DNA of 64,000 nucleotides from Bartonella vinsonii subsp. berkhoffii ATCC 51672 (GCF_902825225.1 NZ_CADEAK010000001.1:169909-233908), one strand, 5' to 3'. Counted from the first letter of the stretch, positions 1 through 9,174 are shown. Notes: generated from the sequence alone by a model not told the origin. Program-made: numbers and translations.

Positions 1-373
1 GACGCAACACACGTGCAATCTGCGATAAAGCTTTTAAGTGGTCTGCTCCAGCATTTTCAGGTGCTAAAAGGAGGAAAATAAGATCAATAGGCTCGTCATC
101 AAGAGCTTCAAAATCAACAGGGCTTTCAAGGCGCGCAAATAGACCAATGATTCGATGAATATCAGGTAGTTTTCCATGAGGAATCGCAATACCACCACCA
201 AGACCCGTCGAACCTAGTTTTTCACGTTGCAAAACAATATCAAAAATCACACGTTCATTAAGACCTGTCAGCTCAGCTGCTTTTTCAGACAAAATTTGCA
301 GAACTTGTTTCTTTGAATTCGCTTTAAGAGCCGGAATAATTGCTTCCGGTGCAATTAACTCACTCAAATTCAT
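1..373 (-). CDS. ptsN: PtsN, nitrogen-type PTS IIA protein (3' end cut by window)
   Basis: Translating the minus strand from the ATG at 373 gives MNLSELIAPEAIIPALKANS and continues to the window edge, so about 124 N-terminal residues are present. The segment GGGIAIPHGK holds the histidine phosphorylated in EIIA-Ntr proteins. The family receives phosphate from PtsP/NPr and acts as a regulator, not a sugar transporter. A ribosome site (AAGGAA) lies about 10 bases before the ATG. It is read in the same direction as lptC-lptA-lptB but is separated from them by a 1.2 kb gap. Identity is firm; the C-terminus is not visible. Confidence 0.9.
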   Translation of the reverse strand, partial: MNLSELIAPEAIIPALKANSKKQVLQILSEKAAELTGLNERVIFDIVLQREKLGSTGLGGGIAIPHGKLPDIHRIIGLFARLESPVDFEALDDEPIDLIFLLLAPENAGADHLKALSQIARVLR

Positions 374-1536
374 ATTTTAATTTTCCTTTTACACGCTCAA
401 ATGATCACCAATAAACCTGTAAACATATATCTTTCACTGTCTTACATCATCGCATGTGACTTTATTTTTCAATTTATAACGGATGATGACTCAATTCATC
501 TCACTATCAGTGCAACAATAAATAGTTACTCAGCTCCTCATTAACAGCATGAGAAAACAAAGAAATGAAATTGTCCGTAAAATTAATCTTCCTACAATAG
601 TCGCAAAGGCATTGTTCGTAAATTTATCAACCTTTTTATCACAAGAGTTTGTGTATCATTTCTCATCAGATCTTCCTCTTCTTTTTAAAACCTAGTTCTT
701 CATAAAATGAGAAGCATATCGCGGTAAAATAGCTTTTTACTTTGGCAAACACAGTGCAGCCTGAACACTGCCCAACTACAACGATCTAAAAAGCTTTAAG
801 TCGTTCAACATTTATTTTAAAGGGATTCACATATCCAGATTAGCACCCGCTCTATGCGCCTGCTTTTAAATGCGCAATGCAAACCAACAAAATATCACAA
901 ATCTTATTTGACAACTGTAATATATAACCCATGGTGCCACCCTCAAATATCCTAAACAGCGCTATTGATATGTTGTTTTTTCGACAGAAAAAATATTATT
1001 AATACTCTCTCTTTTCCAACAACATGCGCATTTATTATTTATAGCCCCGTTTATCATTCATTATCAGGTTAATCTAGTGATATCTTTTCCATGCTATAGT
1101 CAAAAGCGAACAAAATCTATGAATATAGTAAAATCACTTCATTTTGTTGAGGATTTTTCCAACATTTAGCAAAACTTCAATTTAAGGTGATCATCATAAA
1201 AAAAGTTTTGGCACAAATAAGGAGCCTCTCAACTCTAACCCAATAAATAGAGCTCCTGTTGTATTAACAAAACTAAAAAACATCCATGCTCTTTTTCAGA
1301 GACTGTTTTATCTTCTGTTTTATTTAAAGCGTTTAATAACATAATCATAGCTTCCGCAACGTATTAATAATTGCTCTTGGTTATACAATGAAGACGCATC
1401 TTTATAATCGCAGTTAAGAATCAAAATAAAGCTTCATCCCCTCTGTATAATGCGTTTAATTTCCTGAATATTCAAGAATGGTGTTTGTATTCATCATATC
1501 CTCTTTAGATTTAAGGTACTCATTGAAACTGTAAAA
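374..1536. other. 1.16 kb gene-free gap between lptB and ptsN
   Basis: No frame carries a convincing gene; all six frames are broken by stops and the sequence is AT-rich. In many other Rhizobiales the genes for sigma-54 (rpoN) and the hibernation factor (hpf) lie between lptB and ptsN. I translated parts of the minus strand and saw no clear remnant of either. An imperfect inverted repeat, GGAGC with GCTCC, lies near 1220-1258. The gap may be a decayed remnant of lost genes, but that is inference. Confidence 0.5.
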
Positions 1537-2331
1537 TCAGAGAGAAAACTGATTTCCTAAATAAATTCTGCGCACATCAGCATTGTTGATAATATCGTTG
1601 GGACAACCGTGAACCAACACTCGCCCTGCATGAATGATATAAGCACGGTCGACAAGACCCAATGTTTCTCGTACATTATGATCCGTTATCAAAACACCAA
1701 TTCCGCGCTGAGTTAAATAACGAATAAGCTGCTGAATATCAAAAATAGCTATAGGATCAATTCCTGCAAATGGTTCATCAAGTAACATAAAATGGGGGCG
1801 AGAGGCTAGGGCACGTGCAATTTCAAGTCGTCGGCGCTCTCCCCCTGATAAAGAAAGAGCGGACATCTTGCGTAGATGATCAATTTTAAATTCATGTAAC
1901 AAAGCATCCAATTCTTCACGTCGCTTGAGGGGATCCTTTTCAACACCTTCCAAAACAGCCTTGATATTGTTTTCTACTGAAAGTCCGCGAAAAATCGACG
2001 CTTCTTGCGGAAGATACCCAATCCCTAAACGTGCACGTCGATACATTGGAAGATGGGTGACATCAAATCCATCAATTCTAATAGTTCCTCCATCAGATTT
2101 AATAAGGCCCGTAACCATATAAAAACAAGTTGTCTTACCCGCACCATTGGGACCTAAAATTCCAACAGATTCTCCGGTACGAATACCAAAAGAAACACCA
2201 TTAACAACCTGCCTTCCGCGGTAAACCTTAATCAAACGACTGGCAATTAAAGTTCCCTTTAAAGGCTTTCTTAAAGCTTCGCTTGCAAGATCATATCTGT
2301 CCGTCTGCTTTTTTCTTTTGATTCCAAACAT
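1537..2331 (-). CDS. lptB: LptB, LPS-transport ABC ATPase
   Basis: This 264-residue ABC ATPase powers transport of lipopolysaccharide from the inner to the outer membrane together with LptF/G and the LptC-LptA bridge. The Walker A motif GPNGAGKTT is at about residues 60-68, the signature LSGGERRR near 160, and Walker B with FMLLDEPFAGID follows, with the switch histidine in ITDHN. An extra N-terminal stretch of about 25 basic residues precedes the usual family start. It lies 6 bases downstream of lptA in the same operon order as in other Alphaproteobacteria. Confidence 0.95.
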   Translation of the reverse strand: MFGIKRKKQTDRYDLASEALRKPLKGTLIASRLIKVYRGRQVVNGVSFGIRTGESVGILGPNGAGKTTCFYMVTGLIKSDGGTIRIDGFDVTHLPMYRRARLGIGYLPQEASIFRGLSVENNIKAVLEGVEKDPLKRREELDALLHEFKIDHLRKMSALSLSGGERRRLEIARALASRPHFMLLDEPFAGIDPIAIFDIQQLIRYLTQRGIGVLITDHNVRETLGLVDRAYIIHAGRVLVHGCPNDIINNADVRRIYLGNQFSL

Positions 2332-2337
2332 GAAATC

Positions 2338-2943
2338 TTAATGGTCATTTTTTTGATTTTGTTTAAAAATAATAGAAACACGGCCCTTTTTCTCAGATGT
2401 CTCACAACCTTCTAAAAAAGCCTTTCCGCTTTTCATATCTGCCGTTAGCTTGCATCCCGTTGCCACATTATCACCATCCGTTAATACAACATTATTCCCT
2501 GTCAAACGTATTATTTTCGACTTACCATCAAAAACGCCCTTGTCACCCGTAGCGATCTGCGTAGCATTTTTTATATAAACTTTTCCTAAAGCTTCCATTT
2601 TCTTAATACCTGTCGAACCAAACCAAGCAGGCGATGCCTTCATGTCTCCTTGATTCTTATTGGTACCTTTATACGCCTTATCATAGTAAACAATCAATTT
2701 TGCCGTTCGCAAAAGACGTTCACCTTGAACCACCGAAACATCACCATTAAAAAGCGCTATCCCCTCTTTATCACGTATTTCTAAAGAATTTGCATAAAGT
2801 TCTACTGGTTCTTTTTCGTTTGATAAATTAATTCCAAAATGAGCAACTTCAGAATATGCCAAAACGGTTCCAATCCTTAACATCTCCATGCCGAAAGCCA
2901 AAATTATACTCAACCATTTTTTGTATGGTTTCTTCGGCTTCAT
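2338..2943 (-). CDS. lptA: LptA/OstA periplasmic LPS-transport protein
   Basis: The OstA-type beta-jellyroll region is recognisable (VELYANSLEIRDKEG, then FNGDVSVVQGERLLRTAKL). It forms the periplasmic bridge that carries LPS between LptC and LptD. I place the start at the ATG at 2943 (MKPKKPYKKWLSIILAFG), which gives a basic start, a hydrophobic segment and a possible cleavage near LAYS, and has GAGG upstream. An in-frame ATG at 3030 overlaps the lptC stop as ATGA and could allow translational coupling. That start would put 29 polar residues before the signal segment, so I prefer 2943, but the choice is open. Confidence 0.85.
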   Translation of the reverse strand: MKPKKPYKKWLSIILAFGMEMLRIGTVLAYSEVAHFGINLSNEKEPVELYANSLEIRDKEGIALFNGDVSVVQGERLLRTAKLIVYYDKAYKGTNKNQGDMKASPAWFGSTGIKKMEALGKVYIKNATQIATGDKGVFDGKSKIIRLTGNNVVLTDGDNVATGCKLTADMKSGKAFLEGCETSEKKGRVSIIFKQNQKNDH

Positions 2944-3026
2944 CTCATCATCCCTCATTCTTCTGTCCATATAGATACAGACTTCTTTTTCACAACAGAT
3001 ACTTAAAAAGTCGTATTGAGACTCTC

Positions 3027-3671
3027 TCATTGCTTGTCAAGTATTAAATACACACCACCATGAAAGTACATGTTTTGTCCTTTTTTTCGAATTTGCAAAG
3101 CATTGGCTGCAAGATGCAATCCTGCACGCTGAATATTGACACGTTGATCTGTGTTTAATTGCCCCTCAGATAAATTAATATTTGCTGCCATAAATTGTGC
3201 AGTCATTCCGTCATTTGTTGTAATAGTGAATGGCTTATCCAACTGTAAACAACCGTTCATGTTATCATAAACTCCCCCTTGTGCGTCGAGAAAAACGCGT
3301 CTTTTTTTGCCCACAAGTGCTTCAGCTGTGATATTTTGCAACCCAATCACTCCAGAACGGGTACGATCTTGAAATGCCTTTTCTGCTTTAAGCCAATAAG
3401 GCTCATGAGAACGCGTATAGCCTTCTAATTTTGGATTGAGCATCGTCAACTTCATCATCTCCCCCTCTTCACTCTTTAAAGTAACAGGATCAGAAGAAAC
3501 GGGAACAAAGAAAAATGTAAACCAGCAAAAAACGAGTGCCGTTGCCAATGCCAAAAGAGGTAAAAAAAATTTTAATACGCTAATGCGACGCGAATGACGG
3601 GATGCTTTTCTAAAAACATCACTACAAGATGATTTTGTTGAAAAGGCTCCATAATAATTGTGTACGGACAT
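3027..3671 (-). CDS. lptC: LptC-family LPS export protein
   Basis: The 214-residue product has one N-terminal membrane anchor (about residues 29-53, FFLPLLALATALVFCWF) and a periplasmic beta-rich domain with YTRSHEPYWLKAEKAFQD. This is the LptC layout: a membrane-anchored protein that receives LPS from LptB2FG and passes it to LptA. It is the first gene of lptC-lptA-lptB and diverges from ihfB. Sequence conservation in LptC is low, so position and topology carry much of the call. Confidence 0.8.
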   Translation of the reverse strand: MSVHNYYGAFSTKSSCSDVFRKASRHSRRISVLKFFLPLLALATALVFCWFTFFFVPVSSDPVTLKSEEGEMMKLTMLNPKLEGYTRSHEPYWLKAEKAFQDRTRSGVIGLQNITAEALVGKKRRVFLDAQGGVYDNMNGCLQLDKPFTITTNDGMTAQFMAANINLSEGQLNTDQRVNIQRAGLHLAANALQIRKKGQNMYFHGGVYLILDKQ

Positions 3672-3861
3672 ACTACTCTAATCTCTTCAATACTCCGCGT
3701 TTTCCAACCTGTATAACCTTTATAAGAAGTATTTTCAAATTTTGTTTCTTGCAATTTAATTTTTCTTGGTTTTATTTTGCTTTCAAACATTTATATGTTG
3801 TAATATGCATGCATAAAATGCACAATTATAAAAATCTTTTTTGTCTGAAAGCGAGGCTATT

Positions 3862-4140
3862 TTGGTTAAATCGGAACTTGTGCAAATTATTGCCCGTCAG
3901 AATCCGCATCTTTTTCAACGTGATGTGGAAAATATTGTGAATGCTATTTTTGAGGAAATTTCAACAGCGCTTGCTAATGGTAATCGTGTTGAACTTCGCG
4001 GGTTCGGAGCTTTTTCTGTTAAAAGCCGCTCAGCACGTAATGGTCGTAATCCACGAACAGGTGAAGCCGTTGTTGTTGAAGAAAAATGGATTCCTTTTTT
4101 CAAAACGGGCAAGGATTTACGTAATCGGCTTAATCAGTGA
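3862..4140 (+). CDS. ihfB: Integration host factor beta subunit
   Basis: This is an HU/IHF fold protein: [15 protein letters not shown] at the start, the arm region [19 protein letters not shown] with the DNA-intercalating proline, and [13 protein letters not shown] at the end. IhfB pairs with IhfA to bend DNA in replication, recombination and transcription. I choose the TTG at 3862 (92 residues) because GCGAGG sits 5-7 bases upstream and the protein then begins like other IhfB proteins. An in-frame TTG at 3841 would add seven residues. It diverges from lptC and is followed at once by a LapA-domain gene. Confidence 0.9.
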   Translation: MVKSELVQIIARQNPHLFQRDVENIVNAIFEEISTALANGNRVELRGFGAFSVKSRSARNGRNPRTGEAVVVEEKWIPFFKTGKDLRNRLNQ

Positions 4141-4148
4141 GGAACTTT

Positions 4149-4418
4149 ATGATAATTAAACGTATCCTTTCAGCAGCCGCTTTTGTAATTTTTACAGTGT
4201 TCTTGGTTGCTTTTATTTTAGTAAATCGTCAAATGGTTGCATTGACGCTTGTCCCTTTTTGGATAAAGTCTGAGAGTTTTACTTATCACGCTCCTTTTTT
4301 TATATGGCTCTTTCTCTTTTTTGGTTTTGGTCTTTTATTAGGAAGCTTCATCTATTGGATTGCGTATCATAAATGTAAAAAAGCGCTCAAAAAAGCAACG
4401 ATGAGCTCGAGAAATTAA
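4149..4418 (+). CDS. LapA-domain (DUF1049) small membrane protein
   Basis: A protein of about 89 residues with two hydrophobic segments, AAAFVIFTVFLVAFILV and FFIWLFLFFGFGLLLGSFIYW, joined by a short loop with VNRQMVALTLVPF, and a basic lysine-rich tail. This is the layout of the LapA domain family, which in enterobacteria helps tune LPS synthesis. The ATG at 4149 has GAGGAA 7 bases upstream; a GTG at 4137 overlapping the ihfB stop is less likely. The pairing ihfB-lapA is common in proteobacteria. Confidence 0.8.
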   Translation: MIIKRILSAAAFVIFTVFLVAFILVNRQMVALTLVPFWIKSESFTYHAPFFIWLFLFFGFGLLLGSFIYWIAYHKCKKALKKATMSSRN

Positions 4419-4456
4419 AGAGCTTTTTTAATGTAAAGTTTTAAAATACCTGTATC

Positions 4457-5401
4457 ATGATACCAAACATGCCTGCACAATGCTCTCAATCTCACCACAG
4501 TGATCAATATCCGCAGGAAACGTTACCTCTTATTTTAGAAACAGGTATAAGTGCAGATTATGCTCTCATAGATTCTGGAAATGGGCAAAAATTAGAACGT
4601 TATGGGGCTTATCGCATTATCCGTCCTGAAGGTCAAGCATTATGGAAACCTGCTTTACCACAAAAATATTGGGCGGATGTTGATGCTATTTTCACAGGAA
4701 ATCGAGAAGAAGAAGGGGTTGGTCGCTGGCATTTTCCCAAAAAACCGCTTGATGAAATTTGGCCACTCACTTGGAATGGATTGTCTTTTCTAGGTCGTTT
4801 TACTTCTTTTCGTCATGTGGGGCTTTTTCCTGAACAAGAGGCCCATTGGCGCTTTATAGAAGAACAAATTGTTAAAGCTACCCGTCCGGTAAAATTGCTC
4901 AATCTTTTTGGCTATACGGGTATTGCTTCTCTGATCGGAGCACGCGCAGGTGCACATGTTACGCATGTTGATGCTTCTAAAAAAGCCATTGCTTGGGCAA
5001 AAGCCAATCAAGAAAAAGCAGGATTAACAGATCATTCTATTCGCTGGATTTGCGATGATGCTGTAAAATTTGTCGAACGTGAACTGCGTCGTCAAAAAAA
5101 CTATGATATGATTCTTCTTGATCCTCCTGCATATGGACGTGGACCTCATCGCGAAATTTGGCAATTGTTTGATCACTTACCGGCTATGATTACAAACTGT
5201 CGTAAACTCCTTTCTGATAAACCTCTTGCCATTGTCCTTACAGCTTATTCTATTCGTGCTTCCTTTTACGCACTCCATGCTTTAATACGTGATGAATTCA
5301 TAAACCTTGGTGGCACGATCGAATCAGGAGAACTTATCTTGCGTGAAGAAGCCGCCGGACGCGCCCTTTCTACTTCCCTTTTTAGCCGTTGGATTGCCTG
5401 A
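4457..5401 (+). CDS. Class I SAM-dependent methyltransferase, probably rRNA type
   Basis: The C-terminal half is a Rossmann methyltransferase: the SAM motif LLNLFGYTGIASLIGARAGA near residue 138, the acidic ribose contact HVDASKKAI, and the catalytic-loop motif MILLDPPAYGRGP near 213. It resembles the RlmI/RlmK-type 23S rRNA methyltransferase group, although the N-terminal PUA domain of RlmI is not obvious. The next gene is another RNA methyltransferase, starting just after this stop, which supports an RNA substrate. The exact target base cannot be read from the sequence. Confidence 0.8.
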   Translation: MIPNMPAQCSQSHHSDQYPQETLPLILETGISADYALIDSGNGQKLERYGAYRIIRPEGQALWKPALPQKYWADVDAIFTGNREEEGVGRWHFPKKPLDEIWPLTWNGLSFLGRFTSFRHVGLFPEQEAHWRFIEEQIVKATRPVKLLNLFGYTGIASLIGARAGAHVTHVDASKKAIAWAKANQEKAGLTDHSIRWICDDAVKFVERELRRQKNYDMILLDPPAYGRGPHREIWQLFDHLPAMITNCRKLLSDKPLAIVLTAYSIRASFYALHALIRDEFINLGGTIESGELILREEAAGRALSTSLFSRWIA

Positions 5402-5403
5402 AT

Positions 5404-6258
5404 ATGTGTATACCCAAAACTGGTAAGGTTAAAGAAATTATCTCCCTTAGCAATCCTATCATCAAAGATCTTCGCGCACTCAGCCAAAAGAAAAACCGTA
5501 ATCGAGAAGGGCTTTTTATGGTAGAAGGGCTTAAATTGGTGATTGATGCTCTCAATCTCGGCTGGACTATACAAACACTTATTTTTTCTAAAAGCAAAAT
5601 GGGTAATGCCGCTATCGAAAACACCGCTGCACGTACTGTGGCCAATGGCGGTTTTGTCATTAAAGCCTCAGAAAAAGTGATGGAATCCATTACCCGTCGT
5701 GATAACCCACAAACAGTTATTGGCATTTTCAAGCAACAATGGCGCTCCCTTGAAACGATAAAAGGACGTATCACAGATGTTTATGTTGCTCTTGATCGCG
5801 TGCGTGATCCTGGGAATCTTGGAACCATTATCCGCACGGCTGATGCCGTAGGAGCTAAAGGCGTTATTTTGATCGGCGAAACAACAGATCCTTTTTCGCC
5901 CGAAACAGTACGTGCAACAATGGGATCAATTTTTTCCATACCTCTCTATCGTTTGGATGAAAGCGCCTTTTTAAACTGGTCTTCTCACTTTAATGGCATA
6001 ATCATTGGCACACATCTCAAAGGGTCTATTGACTATCGTACAATTGATTTCAAAAATGGCCCTGTTATACTTCTCATGGGAAATGAAAAACAGGGGCTAC
6101 CAGATATTCTTGCCAATCGTTGTGATAAACTCGCACGTATACCACAAAGTGGACATGCTGACTCGCTTAATCTAGCGATAGCAACAGCTCTCATGCTTTA
6201 TGAAATCCGCCGCCCTTATTTAACACTGGAACATATGAGGCCAGAACATGATACGTAA
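5404..6258 (+). CDS. TrmH/SpoU-family RNA methyltransferase
   Basis: The N-terminal region (REGLFMVEGLKLVIDAL) is a SpoU substrate-binding domain. The C-terminal half is a SPOUT knot with the three usual motifs: DPGNLGTIIRTADAVGAKG, ILLMGNEKQGLP, and SLNLAIATALMLYEIRR. Such enzymes put 2'-O-methyl groups on rRNA or tRNA. The ATG at 5404 follows the stop of the previous gene by two bases, so the two are probably co-translated; an in-frame TTG at 5389 would overlap that gene. The 3' end overlaps lspA by 11 bases. Confidence 0.85.
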   Translation: MCIPKTGKVKEIISLSNPIIKDLRALSQKKNRNREGLFMVEGLKLVIDALNLGWTIQTLIFSKSKMGNAAIENTAARTVANGGFVIKASEKVMESITRRDNPQTVIGIFKQQWRSLETIKGRITDVYVALDRVRDPGNLGTIIRTADAVGAKGVILIGETTDPFSPETVRATMGSIFSIPLYRLDESAFLNWSSHFNGIIIGTHLKGSIDYRTIDFKNGPVILLMGNEKQGLPDILANRCDKLARIPQSGHADSLNLAIATALMLYEIRRPYLTLEHMRPEHDT

Positions 6259-6751
6259 ATCACTGCCTTTTTTTCTTCTTGGCTTGGTATTTACAATAGG
6301 ACTTGATCAAGCAGTAAAATATTGGATTATGAATAATATGCTCCTAGGAACAGAAATTCCGCTTTTTCCTTTCCTTTCCCTTTACCATGTACGTAATTCT
6401 GGTATCGCATTTTCGTTTTTTTCTTCCTTTTCTCACTGGGGGCTTATTGCCATTACATTTGCTATCCTTGTTTTTCTTTTATGGCTCTGGAAAAATGTTG
6501 AGTATCATAAATCTTTAACGCGCTTTGGTCTTACCCTTATTATTGGTGGGGCAATTGGAAATCTTATTGACCGTATTCGCTTTCACCATGTCACTGATTA
6601 TATACTCTTTCATATCGATAATATTTTTTATTTTGCCATTTTCAATCTTGCCGATAGTTTTATCACACTTGGTGTTATCGCTATCCTTTTTGAAGAATTG
6701 CGTACTTGGATAAAAACAAAACGTCATTCCAATCGCACATCTTTTCAATAA
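6248..6751 (+). CDS. lspA: Lipoprotein signal peptidase (SPase II)
   Basis: This 167-residue protein has four predicted membrane segments and the conserved aspartyl-protease motifs GNLIDR, VTDYI and FNLADSFI, whose two aspartates are catalytic. It cleaves the signal peptide of prolipoproteins after lipid attachment to cysteine. It starts inside the last codons of the TrmH-family gene, so the two are coupled. Lipoprotein substrates in this window could include the Omp19-like protein at 29218 and the L,D-transpeptidase-like protein at 55011. Confidence 0.95.
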   Translation: MIRKSLPFFLLGLVFTIGLDQAVKYWIMNNMLLGTEIPLFPFLSLYHVRNSGIAFSFFSSFSHWGLIAITFAILVFLLWLWKNVEYHKSLTRFGLTLIIGGAIGNLIDRIRFHHVTDYILFHIDNIFYFAIFNLADSFITLGVIAILFEELRTWIKTKRHSNRTSFQ

Positions 6752-7274
6752 AAGCTTGTTCATTTATTGGGGATCATTGCATTTTCTAGGATATGTTTAC
6801 AAGACATGCATATTTTTACATCTTATGTTTTTGAAATCATTCTTTATCATTTTGCATGTAGTGTTCAAAATCCTTGATATTGTCTTTTTTTGTTTTTTCA
6901 ACGCCTCTTACTCTAAAACACAAAAAACGTTCAACAACAGATCAATAGATGAATCTCCATATGTCTTAAAAAGACTTTTTTAAAAAGCACTGTCGTTGAT
7001 GAACTGTATCAATATAACATTGGAAGTTGAAAAGTATAATGTTTTACTCAATCATATAGCTTCATAAACGCAAAAATGGTCACACCCCATAAATTTTACA
7101 GAATACCATTGTGATAAGAAATAAAGAAACTTCACATTCTAAGCTTTTCCCTGTACAAACTCTTACAAAAAAGACTTTATAGTTTTCCTTAAAATAAGCC
7201 TTTTCCTTACCAATTTGTAAGGTTTCTTTCTCATGAAAATCTCTTGTAATTTTAAAATAAATCCCCATAATAGA
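6752..7274. other. Intergenic region with no supported gene
   Basis: About 520 AT-rich bases separate lspA from the leader before the BAX-inhibitor gene. A 75-codon open frame at 6756-6983 on the plus strand and an 82-codon frame at 7080-7328 on the minus strand have no recognisable domain and no good ribosome site, and I do not call either. The region may hold the promoter for the following leader, but I could not pick one confidently. Confidence 0.5.
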
Positions 7275-7408
7275 AGGAGGTATGCTGGAATTCCACCAGC
7301 AGCGCCTGGGATTGGTTATATAGGGCAAGTGAGAATTTACACAAGCCTGCTCTTATAAAGGGATAACCTTTTGACCCCGACATCTGGTGGAACATATGCT
7401 AAAGGAAT
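7275..7408 (+). ncRNA. Structured 5' leader of the BAX-inhibitor gene, probable ybhL motif
   Basis: The segment before the ATG at 7416 is unusually rich in complementary pairs. TGCTGG (7283-7288) pairs with CCAGCA (7296-7301). TTCCACCAG (7291-7299) can instead pair perfectly over nine bases with CTGGTGGAA (7384-7392), so the two folds exclude each other. AAAGG (7357-7361) pairs with CCTTT (7367-7371), and the same CCTTT could also pair with the ribosome site AAAGGA at 7401. A conserved RNA called the ybhL leader is known before BAX-inhibitor-1 genes in Alphaproteobacteria. I assign it by position and structure, not by a covariance search. Confidence 0.6.
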
Positions 7409-7415
7409 TTATATT

Positions 7416-8189
7416 ATGGCTGATTTCAAAAATCTACGTTCGGCATCTGTTTCCCATGCCGATGCATCAATTGATCAAGGATTGCGCAGCTATATGCTGG
7501 GCATTTATAATACAATGACTATTGGATTGCTTATTACAGCTGTTGCTGCTTATGCAATTGCATCATTAACAACAACGACAGATATGACCCAAGCAGCCGC
7601 TCAAATCAATAGAAGTGTTTACTTAACTTCATTCGGAGTAACGTTTTACACATCGCCACTCTCCTACATTGTTATGTTTGCACCACTCGTGGCAGTATTA
7701 TTCCTTAGTTTTAAAATCAACACATTGAGTACAAATGCAGCGCGTAGCCTCTTTTTTGGTTATGCCGCTCTGGTTGGTCTTTCACTTTCTTCGATCACTT
7801 TGCGTTATACGACAGAAAGTGTTGTGCAAACTTTTGTCATTACGGCTGCAGCTTTTGGTGCTCTTTCACTTTATGGTTATACAACAAAGCGTGATCTCAC
7901 CGCGATAGGTTCATTCCTTTTTATGGGTTTGGTTGGTTTGATGCTCTCCATGATTGTGAATATCTTTCTTGGATCAAGCGCCTTGCAATTTGCTATCTCC
8001 GTAATTGGCGTGTTTATCTTTGCGGGTTTAACAGCTTACGATACACAAAACATCAAACTAATGTATTATGAAGGAGATGGAGCTGACACTCAAGGTCGTA
8101 AAGTGATTATGGGTGCATTAAATCTCTACCTTGATTTTATTAATATGTTTGTCTTCTTACTGCAATTTCTTGGCTCAAATCGTGATTGA
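7416..8189 (+). CDS. BAX inhibitor-1 (YbhL/YccA-type) membrane protein
   Basis: A 257-residue protein with about seven hydrophobic segments (for example MTIGLLITAVAAYAIASL and FLFMGLVGLMLSMIV) and the family signature FAGLTAYDTQNIK followed by MGALNLYLDFINMFVFLLQ. Members are pH-sensitive calcium-leak or protease-modulating membrane proteins. I choose the ATG at 7416, with AAAGGAA upstream, over a TTG at 7371 that would run through the leader structure. A strong terminator follows 22 bases after the stop, so it is likely a single-gene unit. Confidence 0.88.
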   Translation: MADFKNLRSASVSHADASIDQGLRSYMLGIYNTMTIGLLITAVAAYAIASLTTTTDMTQAAAQINRSVYLTSFGVTFYTSPLSYIVMFAPLVAVLFLSFKINTLSTNAARSLFFGYAALVGLSLSSITLRYTTESVVQTFVITAAAFGALSLYGYTTKRDLTAIGSFLFMGLVGLMLSMIVNIFLGSSALQFAISVIGVFIFAGLTAYDTQNIKLMYYEGDGADTQGRKVIMGALNLYLDFINMFVFLLQFLGSNRD

Positions 8190-8211
8190 TTGTAAAAGCC
8201 ATAGCTTAATT

Positions 8212-8248
8212 AAAGAACCTTGTTTCCTTTGAGAAACAAGGTTCTTTT
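8212..8248 (+). terminator. Rho-independent terminator after the BAX-inhibitor gene
   Basis: AAAGAACCTTGTTTC (8212-8226) is a perfect 15-base complement of GAAACAAGGTTCTTT (8233-8247), with a six-base loop. The arm itself ends in a short T run. It lies 22 bases after the stop codon. Confidence 0.85.
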
Positions 8249-8299
8249 GCTTTTAATCTAACATTTACCCTCTACCTTTTAGATATCCCTATTCACAAA

Positions 8300-9169
8300 A
8301 TGACAAAGAAGCCTTACAAGCAGAAATTTCCTTGGTTCACTGCCTTCATCCAGCAAAAGCTTCATAGTTCTCTTTTAAAGACACTCCACAACCATTCTCA
8401 TCATCAGTCAGATATCATCAACCAGAACAATCATTATGATCTTACTGTCGCTTCCTATAATGTTCATAAATGCGTAGGTGTCGATAAAATTTTCAATCCT
8501 ACGCGTATTGTACATGTCATTTCTGAATTGCAAAGTGATATTCTCGCCCTTCAAGAAGTAGACAAACGTTTTGGTGAACGCGTTGGTTTAATTGATCTTC
8601 AACTTTTAAAAACTGAAACGGGACTGATTCGAGTGCCTATAAATCCCATGTCATCTTATGGTCATGGATGGCATGGGAACGCCCTTTTTATGCGAAAAGG
8701 ACATGTACGTGATATCTTACAAGTCACTCTTCCTGGTATTGAACCACGTGGTGCTGTGATTGTAGAGTTGGAAATGGACGCAGGTCTTATTCGTGTTATT
8801 GCCGCTCATTTTGGCTTATTACGCCACTCTCGTAATCAGCAAACAAAAATGCTCCTTGCACTTTTACAAAAACGCTCCTTTATGCCTACACTCCTTATCG
8901 GCGATTTTAACGAATGGCGTATGGGAAAAGGTTCGTCTTTAAACCATTTCTCTTCTTATTTTGATAGCACACTTGGAACCGTACCAAGCTTTCCTTCTCG
9001 CTTTCCCTTTCTTGCCCTTGATAGAATTTTTGCTTTTCCCCAACAATTGGTAATAAATATTGAAAACCATGATTCTCCGCTTGCACGTATTGCCTCAGAT
9101 CATTTGCCTATCAAAGCTTATCTTAATCTCGCCAATGCTATCACTATTCTGAAAAACAAAATAACTTAA
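8300..9169 (+). CDS. Endonuclease/exonuclease/phosphatase family protein
   Basis: The family landmarks are all visible: VASYNVHKCVG at about residue 50 with the metal-site asparagine, ILALQEVDKRFGER with the metal-binding glutamate, IAAHFGLL, the LIGDFNEWR box, and the C-terminal SDHLPI with the catalytic histidine. It is therefore a probable Mg-dependent phosphodiesterase on nucleic acid or lipid headgroups; the substrate is not known. The N-terminal 48 residues are basic and histidine-rich with no clear signal peptide. It converges on polA, five bases away. Confidence 0.8.
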   Translation: MTKKPYKQKFPWFTAFIQQKLHSSLLKTLHNHSHHQSDIINQNNHYDLTVASYNVHKCVGVDKIFNPTRIVHVISELQSDILALQEVDKRFGERVGLIDLQLLKTETGLIRVPINPMSSYGHGWHGNALFMRKGHVRDILQVTLPGIEPRGAVIVELEMDAGLIRVIAAHFGLLRHSRNQQTKMLLALLQKRSFMPTLLIGDFNEWRMGKGSSLNHFSSYFDSTLGTVPSFPSRFPFLALDRIFAFPQQLVINIENHDSPLARIASDHLPIKAYLNLANAITILKNKIT

Positions 9170-9174
9170 AAAGG

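Noticed and set aside
6756..6983. 75-codon plus-strand open frame rich in phenylalanine after lspA
   Set aside because: No ribosome site, no recognisable domain, and hydrophobic composition typical of AT-rich noise.
7080..7328. 82-codon minus-strand open frame across the leader of the BAX-inhibitor gene
   Set aside because: It overlaps the structured leader in antisense and has no coding signature.
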